From Azorinus chamasolen (Eukaryota > Mollusca > Bivalvia > Cardiida > Solecurtidae), in assembly GCA_963576725.1 (NCBI GenBank), contig OY755243.1:39727243-39791242 (forward strand): a stretch of DNA of 64,000 nt, in the 5' to 3' direction. The first letter of the stretch is position 1, and each line of letters starts with the position of its first letter. Shown here one piece after another: positions 1 to 14,100 of the stretch. The notes below the pieces were generated by a model, which did not search any database, was not told the origin of the DNA, and saw only the letters and a list, made by a program, of their open reading frames with translations. A program made the position numbers and the translations under genes.

Positions 1-311
1 GAATAAACTGCAGACATGAAACTACAGGTTGAGGCAAACAGTGAGGTCCTTGATCAGACACAGCCTGGAAAAGTGGCTCTGGGACTGCACTGTTTGTCGT
101 GGTGCATTTTGGTGATATCAGTGGTTTAGAGTTAATACCCCAACAGGTGTGCTTGTCAGAGTATGTTATATTTTCAATAGCCATATGGCCATAACTCTGA
201 ATAATCATCTCACTGGATTGTGGTAATGATATGTACACCTCCTCTCGATAATGAAGCCCCTCATGAAAAATTGTTAAAATCATGTTATTCGCTGCTAATA
301 GTGTGAATATG
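1..311. other. No recognisable feature
   Basis: AT-rich DNA without a supported exon or repeat signature. Confidence 0.4.
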
Positions 312-1500
312 AACAAGAGGGCCAAGATCGCCCTTAATCTCTCACCTGATTACCATAGATTTAAGATTTTTGCTGGGTAGCCCATGGGTAGGGCCAATAT
401 TGACATTAGGGACAATATTTGAACAATATTGATAGTGGATCATTAGCAGTGGTTCTGCAGAAAAAGATTTTCAAAGATTTAGAATATTGACTTTATCAAG
501 ACAAACGATTCTGACCAATGAAGATTGGGCTAAAAAATTGCCTCTAGAGTAATTTTTCTAAGATTTGACCTAGTGACCTACTTTTTATTCCCACCCCACC
601 CATGATCACACTCAAACTTGATATCACCAAGACAAACACTCTGACCAAGTTTCAGGAAGATAGGGCTAAAAATGTGGCAGCTGGAGTGTAAACAAGATTT
701 TTCTAAGATATGACCCAGTGACCTACTTTTTGACCACACATAACCCACTTTCAAACTCGTTCAAAATTTTATTAGGACAATCATTCTGAACAATTTTCAT
801 GAAGATTTGGCTATAAATGTGACCTCTAGAGTGTTCACAAGGTTTTCCTACTATTTGACCTAATGACCTAGTTTTTAACCCCACATAACCCACTTTCAAA
901 CTAGTTTGAGATTTATCAAGACAATAATTATGACTAAGTTTCATGAAAATAGGACAAAAATGTGACCACTAGAGTGTTCACAAGGTTTTTCTACTGTTTG
1001 ACCTAGTGACCTAGTTTTGAACCCTACTTGACCCACCTTCGAACTCGTCCGAGATTTTATCAAGACATTCATTCTGACCAAGTTTCATGAAGATTGGACA
1101 AAAATTGTGACTACTAGAGTGTTCACAAGGTTTTGCTACTGTTTGACCTAGTGACCTAGTTTTTTACCCCAATTAACCCACTTTTCAAACTCCTCTGAGA
1201 TTTTATCAAGACAATCATTCTGGCCAAGTTTCATGAAAATTGGGCTAAAAATGTGACCTCTAGAGGGTTCACAAGGTTTTCCTACTATTTGACCTAGTGA
1301 CCTAGTTTTTAACCCAACTTGACCCACTTTCGAACTCGTCCGAGATTTTATCAAGACATTCATTCTGACCAAGTTTCATGAAGATTGGACTAAAATTGTG
1401 ACCACTAGAGTGTTCACAAGCAAATTGTTGATGGATGACGCACGACGGACATTCAAGTCTCCCAAAAGCTCACCCTGAGCTTTGCTCAGGTGAGCTAAAA
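312..1500 (+). repeat. HP1 element with about 144-bp tandem units
   Basis: It starts AACAAGAGGGCCAAGATCGCC (imperfect hairpin). It contains about six tandem units of roughly 144 bp with TTTGACCTAGTGACCTAG, landmarks near 553, 711, 855, 999, 1142 and 1288. It ends with the hairpin GCTCACC..GAGC..GCTCAGGTGAGC and then TAAAA. The ORFs across it come from the repeat and I do not consider them genes. Confidence 0.8.
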
Positions 1501-1534
1501 ACAAACAGATCGACTGACAAATTGACATAGTGAT

Positions 1535-1735
1535 TCCTATTATATTCCTTTACTCCATGAATATTTATGTAAGAAATAGCAACACCATGAATATTAATTA
1601 GAATAATTGTTATAATACCATCTGATCTGGATCCACCCTCTTTGCAAAGGCATATAAAGGCATATTTATGGAGTAAAGGATTAAATTGAAACTTTCAATT
1701 TAATCCTTTACTCTAAAACACTGCATCTGATCAAG
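1535..1735. repeat. Degenerate family A MITE pieces, inverted
   Basis: ACTCCATGAATATTTATG and GGAGTAAAGGATTAA mark one copy. A second, inverted end follows immediately (TTTAATCCTTTACTC), so the two ends form a hairpin around 1670-1715. Confidence 0.6.
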
Positions 1736-2137
1736 GTTGCACTCTTTGTAAAGGCAGTCAACTGAAAAATAATTCTGACAAATGAGTACATCAGAGACAG
1801 TGTAGATCTTAATCATGGGTTATGTTTTAAAAGAGTAGATGATCTGGATCAGCACAACAGGTATCCATGCGCCCCTCTTTCCATGATGTTGGTCAAACAT
1901 AAACCATTGTATGACAATGTGTGGCATGAAAACTGTTCTAAAACAACATTTCCCAAAAGCAAGGTGTCTGGATCTTAGCAATCTAGATCAACAAGATATC
2001 ACTGTACATGCATACAAATTTTCAAGCTTTCAGAAAAAAGAAAACACCAGCACTGTCTCCCACAAAAGGCATATATTGATCTATGGAAGTTGCCCTTGAT
2101 GTTTGAGACTTTACACCAGGTTCCTGGTTTTTTTCAT

Positions 2138-2161
2138 TCACTCCCAACTTTCCCAGTCATC
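2138..2161 (-). CDS. BSDC1: BSDC1 coding exon 9 (last, eight codons)
   Basis: Acceptor TTACTTTCAG, then seven codons DDWESWE and TGA. The short acidic tail with two tryptophans agrees with the VEWEDWE-like end of the family. The 3' UTR must run below 2138. I could not settle on a poly(A) signal. Confidence 0.87.
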   Translation of the reverse strand, partial: DDWESWE

Positions 2162-5100
2162 CTGAAAGTAAAAATAAGAGGCCATAAGACAACCCTTTCC
2201 CTTATGAACAATTATGAGTAATTTGGTCACTTCATGAATATCAATCAGCTTAATTTTATAATGTAAATCTTTCAAGGAAATGTTTGGCTTTGATAGAAAT
2301 TGTAGAATCAGATTTATATATTCTATAAGCAAACAGAAGCTGTCTGATTTGAGTCTACAGTAAAACCTCTCTTTAACAGCCTCTAAATTGTGTTAATTAG
2401 TTGGTATTTAGGACAGGTGGCTGATTAAAGCAAGGTGAAAGTAGCCAGAACGCTCCTATAGGAGCTGCCTTTAACACAAAATATTTGATGTAATTTAGTG
2501 GCCATTATAGAGAGGTTTTACTGTACTCAGTTTGCAAAGGCATTTAAAGGCTATGTGGGAAAAGGTTAAGTTTACTCTACATGCCAGCTATTTTTCACAT
2601 TTCCATGGTTACAATATAGTCTTGGATACATGAAGCTATCACTATATAAAACTCATATTCAAACAAAAGCTTGTGGTAAAGAAGAGCCATCTGATCTGAG
2701 TCTACAGACTGCCAATTCTACTCCTTTATGATAAAAGGCTGTGACTTATATTATCACAGTTTTAATTAAACATTTACCTCAAGAATATCTATGAAAAAAA
2801 TAAAGAGTAACATGTCAGATCTACTCCCAAATCAACATATTCAATAACATGCCATAACTACTACAAGTAACATCTAATGGGTTTTTTTATATAATAACAT
2901 ATCATAACTTCTCCAAAATATTCTGGGTTTTTCTCAATCTACTGCATGTGTAATTTTGCAGTTTTTCAGTAAGTAAAATTGTGATTTATATGTTGCATTC
3001 AAGTTATGATATCTATCTTGAACATATTATAAAATATTATAAACAGTCGTATAGGTTGGGTCCCCTTTATCACTGAAGGATACTTTAACTCTAAGCATGT
3101 AATGTTAAGTAAATGATTTTCATTTCATGACGAGACAGAAGTTATATCTTAGATAATCTACTCTTTCTCAAACACTAAGTCAGGTAAGAGTATACATGTA
3201 CTTTCTGTAAGTTGTTACCCTGGTTACCCTGCTACGGAAGGACCCATTTGCTATTTTGCTACTCTATTATCCTTTTTTAACCCATTCCTGTTCTATCTTT
3301 ATTTCAAATTTCAATACCTACTGAATATTCATGGACAAAATAGTTATAATGAAAAATAGAAGGTGGACCATTGTAGCCATTTTAGAAAGTGAAGAACCAG
3401 AACTATCAAATTCCACTAGCAAACAGAGCAGACCCTGATCAGTTGGCTACTCTAGGAGCTGTCTGATCTGGGTCTACTCTGTCTGGAAATGCGTCAAAAA
3501 GTGTTTATATGAAAGAAAGGGTTGGCCCATTCCCTCATATTGACGACTCTGCGAAAGTCACATGTTGAAACCAGTGTGATAAATAGAGCATTTGCTCCTA
3601 TAGGAGCAAATGCTCTATTTATCACAATGGTTTCAAACTACAAAATTCTAAAATTTTCCCTTTTCTCTACTTTATGCTCCTTTTCGGTAGATTTATTCAA
3701 AGAGGTTGTATCTGAAAAAGCCTATGGGTTAAACCTTTCCCTGTTGCATATTCATGTAAGAAACAATGACATCATGAATGTTCAATACCTGCATTTTAAT
3801 AATGTATAAACACAGAAGTTTCTGGCCATGACATAAACTGTAGAATCATATCTATATAATTTCATAAGCCAACAGAGCAGACCCTCATCAGACAGCTGCT
3901 TAACCCATTCCCTCATATTGACGACTTTTGACGACTCTGTAAAAGTCACTTTGTGAAACCATTGTCATAAATAGAGCATTTGCTCCTATAGGAGCAAATG
4001 CTCTATTTATCACAATGGTTTCAAACTACAAAATTCTAAAATTTTCATTTTCTCTAGTTAATGCTCCTTTTCAGTAGATTTATTCAAAGAGGCTGTAATT
4101 AAAAAATAGCCTATGAGGTAATGAGTTAAGGAGTCATCTGATCTGGGTCTACTCTGTTTGCAAATGTGTGAAAGGAGTTTATATGAGTGAAAGGAATGTG
4201 ATCAAAATGGCGACAAATGACTAATTCATCTTGACAAACCAGTGGAAAGGGAAAACTGGGTGACCTGAAATTAGTCTGTGCAATAGATATAGATGTGTGT
4301 TCAAATATCAAATTTGTCATTTCCCCACAAAACCCTACATTGTGACCACTCTATAGGATCATCTCCAACATAGGTTTTGGTGCAGCTGCTCTATTGCTCT
4401 GATCTATAGACAGTAATTTAGTAGTTCAACCCATTACCTCATAGGCTATTTTTAGATAAAATCTCTTTGAATAAATCTACCGAAAAGGAGCATTAACTAG
4501 AGAAAAGGAAACAATTTGAATCTGTAGTTTGAAACCATTTTGTGATAAATTGAGCATTTGCTCCTAAAGGAGCAAATTAATGCTCTATTTATCATAATGG
4601 TTTCACAAAGTTACTTTTACAGAGTCGTCAAAAGTCGCCAATATGAGGGAAGTAGTTAATATGACATACCTCAGTTCCAGTTAGAGTGGTGTAGTCTGTG
4701 GCTGAGCTGTTCATCTTCTGGGCAAGTTGAGAGGCTGCTGCCAGGTCCTCAGGGCTTATGTCCACATCAAAGTCTTTCTCCCAGTCATCAGTACTGGACT
4801 CTGAAGAAAAGTGTACTTTTACACATTTGCAAACAGAATAGACTCAGAGTGATTTTCACCAAAAATTGGCAAGACATGGCATCAGTATATGGTGTTCTTT
4901 TGTTCTTTATTACACTACATGTACAAGCAAAAAATGCGGAAACCGCATTAAAGCCGGATTTTTTTTGTGTTGACCTTGACCCAATTTAATGTATCCTGGT
5001 ATCAAATGAAAGGCCTTCACCCAAGCTATCTGCATCTGCATACCAAATATAAGTAGTTCAGAAGTTATAACAACATTTTAATGACAGCGAATGTTTCAAA

Positions 5101-8100
5101 ATAGTGACCATGACCTGATTTCAGGTATCTTTATGTCAACCGTAAGGTCCTTACCAAAGCTATCTGAATACCAAAGTTGAATTGCTTAGCACTCGTGGAT
5201 CAGAAGTTATAGCAAAATGTTAAAGTTTGTAAAAACAGCCAAGTTTTCAAAATAGTGACATTGACCGTGACCCAATTTCATGTATCCTTGTATCAACTGA
5301 AAGGCCTTCACCAAAGTTATCGCCACACCATATATGAATTGTATAGCATATGAGGTTCAGTCTATGAGGTTCAGCAGTTAAGAAAAAATGTTGAAGTTTT
5401 TCAATGATGGCCAACTTGTCTAAATAGTGACCTTGACCTTGACCTAATTTCAAATATCTTTATATCAACTGAAAGGTCTTTACCAAAGCCATTTGTATAT
5501 CAAAGATGAATTGCCTAGCATTTGTAGTTCAGAAGTTATAGCAATGTTAAAGTTTATTAAAAAGGGCAAAGTTTTCAAAATAGTGACCTTGACCTTGACC
5601 TGATTTCATGTATCCCTGTATCAAGTGAAAGGCCTTCACCCAAGCTATCTGCATACCAAATATGAATGGTCTAGCTTAAGTAATTCAGAAGTTATAAGCA
5701 ATGTTAAAGTTTTCTTAACGACGGCCCGCCGCCCGCCCGCCCGGTTTTCGCCAAACTATAAGCCGAGATTTTTCTCGAAAAATCCGGCTAATAACCATAT
5801 CATACACAATAATTATTTGGCAAAATGCCTATTTAATTTGTAGATGATAAGATGACTCAATCAAATATGTGCATTAACTCTAGTATGCACTAAACATGAG
5901 ATATCTTTAACCCTTTCCACCATAAATATGCCTTTCTACGCCTCTGTAATAGTCACTTTTTGAAACCATTGTGATAAATGCAGCATTTACTCCATAAGAG
6001 TAAATGCTCTATTTATCACAATGGTTTCAGAACTACACAATTCTAACATTTTCCTTTTCTCTAGTAAATGCTCCTTTTCAGTAGATTCATTCAGAGAGGT
6101 TGGGTCTAAAAATAGCCTATGGAGGAATGGGTTAAAATGGGTTAAAAACCACATCTTTTCCATAACTATAAGAGCTATTGCTTTGAAAATTTCTAAATTT
6201 GACGGCATTCATAAGATGACTTTGTAAATTATGGTATTTCTAGCCTGAATTTTGCATGGATTACTTCCCTTTGATACTGAGATCAAATAAGCATATGAAT
6301 TTTGGTGCTATAAATTTGACAGGAAGAATTGCGTCCTAAGATTTTATGCCTTAATGATTATGATCTGAAGGCATAATGTTTTTGGCTTGTCTGTTTGTGT
6401 GACATCATGATATAGATGATATAAACAATTTTTCATGCCTTTTTATGAACTCCTGTAGGAACTGATTTAAGTCTACTCTGTTTGCTAATAAAATTATATA
6501 GCACTGATTCTAAAGTTTCTATCATGCTAGAAATTTCCACTGTTTAGATACCATTATAAAAAGTCAGTCAATGAATATTTAAGCAGTAAAATATTCTTGT
6601 ATTATTATTTATGTACACATCAAAACAGATATGTAACATATATTCTCTAAAAACACTGTACTCTTAACCCTTTGCCTCCTCATAGAGACACTTTATTACG
6701 CATTTGCAAACAAAGTAGACCCAGTTCAGACAGCTCAAAAACTTTAACCTGGTGATATTTGGCCAATAAACCTAAATCCAAAACATGTCAAAAATTTAGT
6801 AAAATTCAAAATATTTTTAATGTTTAACTTCATAACAGTAATATTTGACCCCAAATGAACCTCAATACAAAATTTCAGGATCCTAGCACAAATAATAAAT
6901 TTAAAATAACCTGTCCGAAAAACTGTAACCTGGTGATTTGTGGCCAAATGAACCATTAAGTCCAAAACATGTCAAAAATTGATAAAACTGATATTTTTAA
7001 TGTTTAACTTCATAACAGCAATATAACCCCCCCCCCCCCCCCCCCCCCCAAAATTGAACTTCCATACAAAATTTCAGCATCCTAGTACAAATATTAAGCT
7101 TTAAAACAACCCGTCCAAAAAACTTTAACTTTGGCCATACTCACGCACACGCTCATGCATGGGGTACAGCATAAACTATGCTGTTCTACGAACAGGTGAG
7201 CTAAAAATAATGACATCATGAATATCTATTTGCTGAACTCAACTCCAAAAAGTTTTGTAATCTCGAGACCTGATGTGTTTATTGGTGTTTCATCAGAATT
7301 TAAACTGTTTGATTATTTTGCAATATCAAATGTTACAGTTTGGATCCTGAAACAAATTATGACACCTATGTTTTAGGTGGAGGGATTTATGCCCACGGGT
7401 GTTTTGACTAGGGGGCTTTTGATCACCTTTCATTTTCTATCAGGGGGCTTTTGATCATCCTGCATTTCTATCTGTCATAATATATAATCAGGGGGATTTT
7501 GATCGCCTTTCAGTTTCTATCAGGGAGCTTTTGATCGCCTTTCATTTTCCATCAGGGGGCTTTTGATCACCTGGTTATTTTTGATCCAGGTTTTTTTTAT
7601 TACACACACATTTTTTTTATAATGGTACATGAACACAGGATTTTATTACCATGGTAAATTGTAGAATCACATCTACTGTAAAACCTCTCTATAACGGCCA
7701 CTAAATTGAGTTAATTAGCTGGTATTTAGGGCAGGTGGCTGCTTAAAGCAAGGTGAAAGTAAAACAGAATGCTCCTATAGGAGCATTCTGTTATACTTTC
7801 ACCTTGCTTTGAGCAACCACCTGCCTTTAACACAAAATACTTGATGTAATTTAGTGGCCATTATAGAGAGGTTTTACTGTATATAATTTCATAAACAAAC
7901 AGAGCAGAGCTGATTAGACGGCTCTTATAGGAGCCGTCTGATCTGGGTGATCATGTACTCTGTTTGCGAAGGCATGAAAAGGCTTTTATATGATATAAAG
8001 GGTTAGAGGGATAAATACGAGTAGGTTTATGCATTATAATGAAAGCTTGGTTATCCTACCTTTTGTACCGCTGGAGTCAGACGACGGGGAAATACGATCA

Positions 8101-11100
8101 TTATCTCCAACCACAACCATATCCCCTTTCACATTGGTCTTCAATCCAGCATTGTCCTTTACCATGTCTTTCTCTGTCTTATCACAGACCTCGGGCTTAT
8201 TCTTATCCTCTGCTTCTTCTGCTTGATTAGAATCACTTTCCGCTGCTTCATCACATCCACAGGACAAATCCACATTGTCTTTTACTTCTTGTTGAGTTTC
8301 AGTAATCTCTTGATCCTCACTTGTCTTATTATAACTCTCTGGATCCAGGTTCTTATCCGGATCTGGTTGAGACCTTTCATCAGGTTGTTTATTTGTTATT
8401 TCAGTTTTATCAGGACCTTTCTGTTTTACAGTAGACAAAGTCTCTTCTTTTTGACTTGTTTCAGTCGTATGTGATACCTTGTCATTGACAGTCTCTGTTG
8501 ATTGCTTTCCTGTAAGTGGAACTTTCTGTTCAGCATCTTCAGATATGTTAGGACTCAGTCGGGATTTTAATTCCTCACCCCTGCTTTGTTCAGCTTTAGT
8601 TTCATCCTTCTGAGTTGGTCTGGACTGTTTTAAATCACTGGGAGGCTTGCTTTTTTGTTTTGAAGCTGCTGGTGATCCAGACTCCTCATCTCCACTCCAC
8701 TCTGTGAGTAAGGAAAATAAAATATTGATAAGATTTGGAAATAAAAAGTACATGCCACATAGAACAAAGGAGGTGCTCTCTGGGACATAGGGTTTTATTG
8801 CATTGTACATAGTATAGACACAGGTCAGCTGCTGTATCACAGTGTGTCAGTCATCAGAATCTATAAAGCTTGATCACAACAAATCTAAAGTCAGCTCTCA
8901 TGTGTCAAACTAGAATAATGTCCATACAACACTGATGAGTGATGACCTAACCTCAATATTTTTGTCACACCACAAGAGCTGATTTAATCCTTTACTCCAT
9001 AGGCAGGCCTTTACAATAGAGTGGATCGAAATCAGAGTATACTCTGTTTGCTTATTGAATAGTATAGATCTGATTTTCAGTTTCTGCCATGGCATTTGTA
9101 AAAAATAATCTTATTAACACCTTTCCCTGTTCTACCTTTATTCCAAATTTCAATACCTACTGAATATTCATAGAAAAAATAGTTATAATGAAATAAAGAA
9201 GATGGAACATTGTAGCCATTTTAGAAAGTTAAGAAACAGAACTATCAAATTCCATTAATAAATAGAGCAGACCATGATCAAACGGCTCCTATAGGTTAAT
9301 GCAGGTAAGTAAAGAAGTAGTGAATGTCACAAATTTGCCATATACAATGCCTTAATTTTCACAAAGACAAGGGCCTTAACAATAGTGGTACTGGTTTAAT
9401 GTAAATACTAAACAAACTCCAGCTGCACAACTTCTGATCGTGATAAACATTTGTATGGAGTTTAATGACTCAATTAGTAAAGAAGTAGGGCATGAAAACT
9501 TTGAGGGACGTTTGTATCATCTGGACAGAGCAAATCTGTACCCATCCCAACCAAATGCCAACCCATCAATTTGCATGAAAACCATTTCTCTGTGGAGAAA
9601 CATCTTCATATATACAAGCCCAATCAAAAGATGTTGTCACGGATTTGCAAACAGTGCAACTACAGACTATCTTTAACATCTATGACTAGGTTCTACAACA
9701 TTTTAGCCCTTTACTCCATAAATATGCTTTTTCCTGTAGGAGTCGTCTGATCAGGGTCTGCTCTGTTTGCTTATGATATTACATAGATATGATTCTACAG
9801 TTTCTGCCATTGCCAAAAACCCCTGCGTCTCTGCAATATTATAACAATCTAATCTAATGAATATTAGGGGGGGGGGGGGGGGGGGGTTATGGCGATTCAT
9901 TCAGGAAATTATTATTCGCCGATACATTCTTTCACTATTCCAAGTAAATCCGCGTTAATAACGTTTATCACGTTAACAGCAAGATTTCGGTTCAGCTAAT
10001 CGAACAACGAGACTCTTGTCCTACAGCCAATCAAAACGCTCGTATTATGCAGTGCTCGTTCAACATTTCCAATATGGCGCCCGTGATATGAAATTCTGTA
10101 TCTGTACTGTCAATTAATCTGAATTTAAGACAAAACTGAGAAGCAAAGGCAGAGATTACGATAACAGTGTGAAAAATAAGTTCTACCCAAGATGGCTAGA
10201 GAAATAAATTACGTTGACATTTGGTAAAGAAACAAGAAAAGTGATAATTGGCGACGATTTCGTGAAACTGAAAGTAAACCTTCTCGGAAGAGGGGTCCTT
10301 GTGTAATACTGTAAAGTTCGTTCCAAACAAATGAATTACGGAAAATGCGACTGTGTAGCATTCAAGAACCATCTGAAAAGCATTAAACATGCCCAGTTAA
10401 TGAAACTGCGGATTTCCAGTCAGAGGTGCAAAACCTGTATTCACCAGAAAGTTGTCTGTCAATAGCTATTCACAGGTAATGTTAAAGGAACTGGTCAAGA
10501 TGTATCGATTCAGAAAAGTTATATTTTGTTATAATAAACCAGTTTAATCAATTAGAAGATGGTTTATTGACATAAAAAAGTAATGAGAATCATAGTTTGA
10601 ATGTGAACTTTGACTAGAAATTGTGACTAATGTGTATAAAAAGATGAACTTTGTCTAGAAAGTTAACTAATGTTAACTGTTACAATACCATGCCAACTTT
10701 AAATCAAATTTTATGTCTTTATCTGTGATCAAGTTCCATTTCGATTTCATTTTTAAAACATGTGAGTTTTAAATGCTTGTGTTTGACAAGAAATTAATCT
10801 AGCAATGTTAAATGGATCCAATAATAAACTGAATGTAATTTGTATGGGCATGTTCTACAACTGGTTTGTTTGAAGTACAGCTCATCATGTATGACATACA
10901 ACTCAAGTATAATTGTAAAAAATACATGAATGACAGACCAATGTGAAAATGCAGGAGAAGGCTCCTGAATTGCTCAGTTAAGCTATATTTCATTTTGCCT
11001 TGGGGTGCTTCGCCCCCTGAAACCCCCACATGGGCGCTGCCCATGTCCCACAAGGGGCCTATGCAGCCCCCTTGACCCCCGCCAAATTTCCTCTTTTTTC

Positions 11101-14100
11101 ACAGCCATTCTCACCCCTGTTATGTACAGCTCTGTAACAGTATTACATATATTCTAACCCTCTGAATACTGAATTGTGGGAAAGTCCACCACTGTTTAAC
11201 CCATTACCTCATAGGCTATTTTTAGATACAACCTCTTTGAATAAATCTACTGAAAAGGAGCATTAACTAGAGAAAAGGAAAACGTTAGAATTTTGTAGTT
11301 TGAAACCATTGTGATAAATAGAGCATTTGCTCCTATAGGAGCAAATGCTCTATTTATCACAATGGTTTCACAAAGTGACTTTTACAGAGTCATCAAAAGT
11401 CGTCAATATCAGGCAATGGGTTAATGATAATGAGTCCATTCAGTTTGAAAGAGTTTACTATGTGAGAGGATTTTACATGACAAACAGTGCACAACCTGAT
11501 CGAAAGGCTCCTCGAGAATCCCTCTGATCTCAGTCTACACTGTATGCAAATGCGAGTACACTTGTTTCCTAATCAATGGGACTGATATGACCAAATACAT
11601 TGCTCTAATGAGGTTTAACTCTTTACTTGATGAATATTCATGTAAGAAATAATAACATCATGATTGTATATTCATTAGCTGATTTTTTATAATAGTATAA
11701 TTATGCACACTGGGTTTTTGGCCACAGAATCAGATCTATAAAATTTCATTGCAAGCAGAGCAGACTGATGAGATGCTCCTATCTGATAAGGAAGGGTCTA
11801 TAGTAAAACCCCTCTAAACCGGACGTAAAATTTAGTATAAATATCGGTCTCGGAGACAGGTGGCAGCTTAATGCAGGGTGAAAGTCATTCAGAAAGCTCC
11901 TCTAGGAGCTTTCTGAATGACTTTCACCATGCATTAAGCAGCCACCTGCCTTAAAGTAACTAAATTCTTCTCTACTAGAATTCCGGTTTAGAGAGGTTTT
12001 ACTGTACTCTGTCTGCAAAGGCTTCAGACGATGTCTGTACATATCAGGTAAAGGGTTAAACGTACCTTCGTCCCAGCTGATGGAGTCCTCCTTGGTGTTG
12101 GCCCTCTCTGCCCTCTGCATCAAGGCCTGCTTCCTGGCCTCATCCTTATCCATTTGGTGTAACTTGTAGAAATATTTTCCCCAAAAGTCCTGGTGGGAAA
12201 CTTCTGATGGTACCTGTGCATGGGCATAAGATAAACTTTGAGTTGCAAAGTGTCATGGGAAATGTTGCAATTGCTAAATGTTCTATTCTCTGTCTCTATG
12301 ATTGTCAGAAAATGTGTTCATGGGACACGGATGCCCCCACCAGGTTGTTTTCCTATATCGAAAATATTCTAAGTTCTGTCAAACAGGATGTGAACATGTG
12401 GCAGATTACACCATACTAATGTTAATACTAATGTTCTGTGTTAAATATCAGGAAGCTGGCCTGTGTGGTTCCTGAGGAAAATCTGACAGAAATTATTTGG
12501 TGACGACAGCGATGCAAGACAGATAGTGAACCCTGTATGTCTCCTCTGTGAAATGTAGGCGACACAATAATTAACTATAAGCTACTATTTGGTTAATTCT
12601 GATATACAACAATTACAAGTTACTGACAATATAACCATTAATGGGAAGAAGATTGTTAAACAGTCACCAAAATCATCAAAATTCAACCAAAGTGTCGGCA
12701 AACAGGAAGCAGATGAACAACAGACCTGAAAAGGGAGACACGGTACAACTCACCATGATTATGCTTCAGACCAAATATCAAATCATTCCAGCATATACAA
12801 GCGAAGAAATGTTTGACGAAATTGTTTGTCATTAAAAATTATCAAAATTCAATCAAAGTGTCGGCAAACAGGAAGTAGATGGACGACTACCCTGAAAAGG
12901 GGAGACATGGTACAACTCACTATGATTATGTTTCATATCAAATATCAAATCATTCCAGCATACACAAGCAAAGAAATGTTTGACGAAATTTTTTGTCAAT
13001 AAACAATCACCAAAATTCAATAAAAGTGTCGGCAAACAGGAAGTTACTTTAATAGATGGATAACAGACCTGAAAAGGGGAGAAACGGTACAACTTACTAT
13101 GAGTATGCTTCAGAAAAAATATGAAACCATTCTGGCATACACAGGCCAAGAAATTTGTGACGAAAATTTTACAGGACGTATGGACAAGGGTAAAACTTAA
13201 TGCCCCCATCACCTAAAGGCGGGGTCATAAAAATTAATATAACTTGCTACATGCATATAATACAGTGCAACGTCGCTAATCCAAATTGGTACATTTTTGT
13301 AGTTAAAAAAATTGAGAACTTTTTAGGCAGATGTCTGCTTATTGCAGAGTGAAAATCTTGTACTTGTAGGGAGCTCTCAGGGAAGCTTTCTGATTGACTT
13401 TCACCCTGCTGTAAGCTGCTATACGAGCCTGCCTTAACTTTAACCCATAACCCTTTCCCTTATGTAAGGCATTTTGACGCATCTGCAGAGTAGACCCAGA
13501 TCAGATGGCTCCTATAGGAGCCGTCTGATCAGGGTCTGCTCTGTTTGCTTATGGTGTAATATAGATCTGATTCTACAGCTTCTGTCTGAGGCAACATGAC
13601 ACTGTGCTGTGTTCATATACCGTTATAAAAAATAATCTTATTAATATTCATGACATCATTATTTCTTACATGAATACACAACAGGGAAAGGGTTAAAGAA
13701 AAATTACCAAAAGCAAATCAAGCCAGTTTGTAGAAAACACACATTAACCCTTTACCTGATGAATATCCATGTGTGAAATAATGATGTCATGAATATTCAT
13801 TGGATTAATCTTCACCCCTTAATCTGCTGACTAATCAAAAACTGACTCCTCCCTTTCTACAACTTAAACAAGAAAATTGTGTCCATTAAATATGAAGAAT
13901 AGAAACAAGGGTGCACCGATAAGCAATAATTGTGCAATTACAAAGTGCCTACCTTTAGGAAACAAAAAGAAAGGTCTTACCAGTGTAGTGTAGAGTGATC
14001 TGACCTCCACCATAGACACTAGGAGGTCTGAGACCTCGCCTTTATGATCGTCTAGGTTGAAAGACTTGAGCCATTCTGCATACTGTTCTGGTGGTCCAGT

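Noticed and set aside
8029..8474. Plus-strand ORFs opposite BSDC1 exon 7
   Set aside because: Shadows of the low-complexity coding exon on the minus strand.
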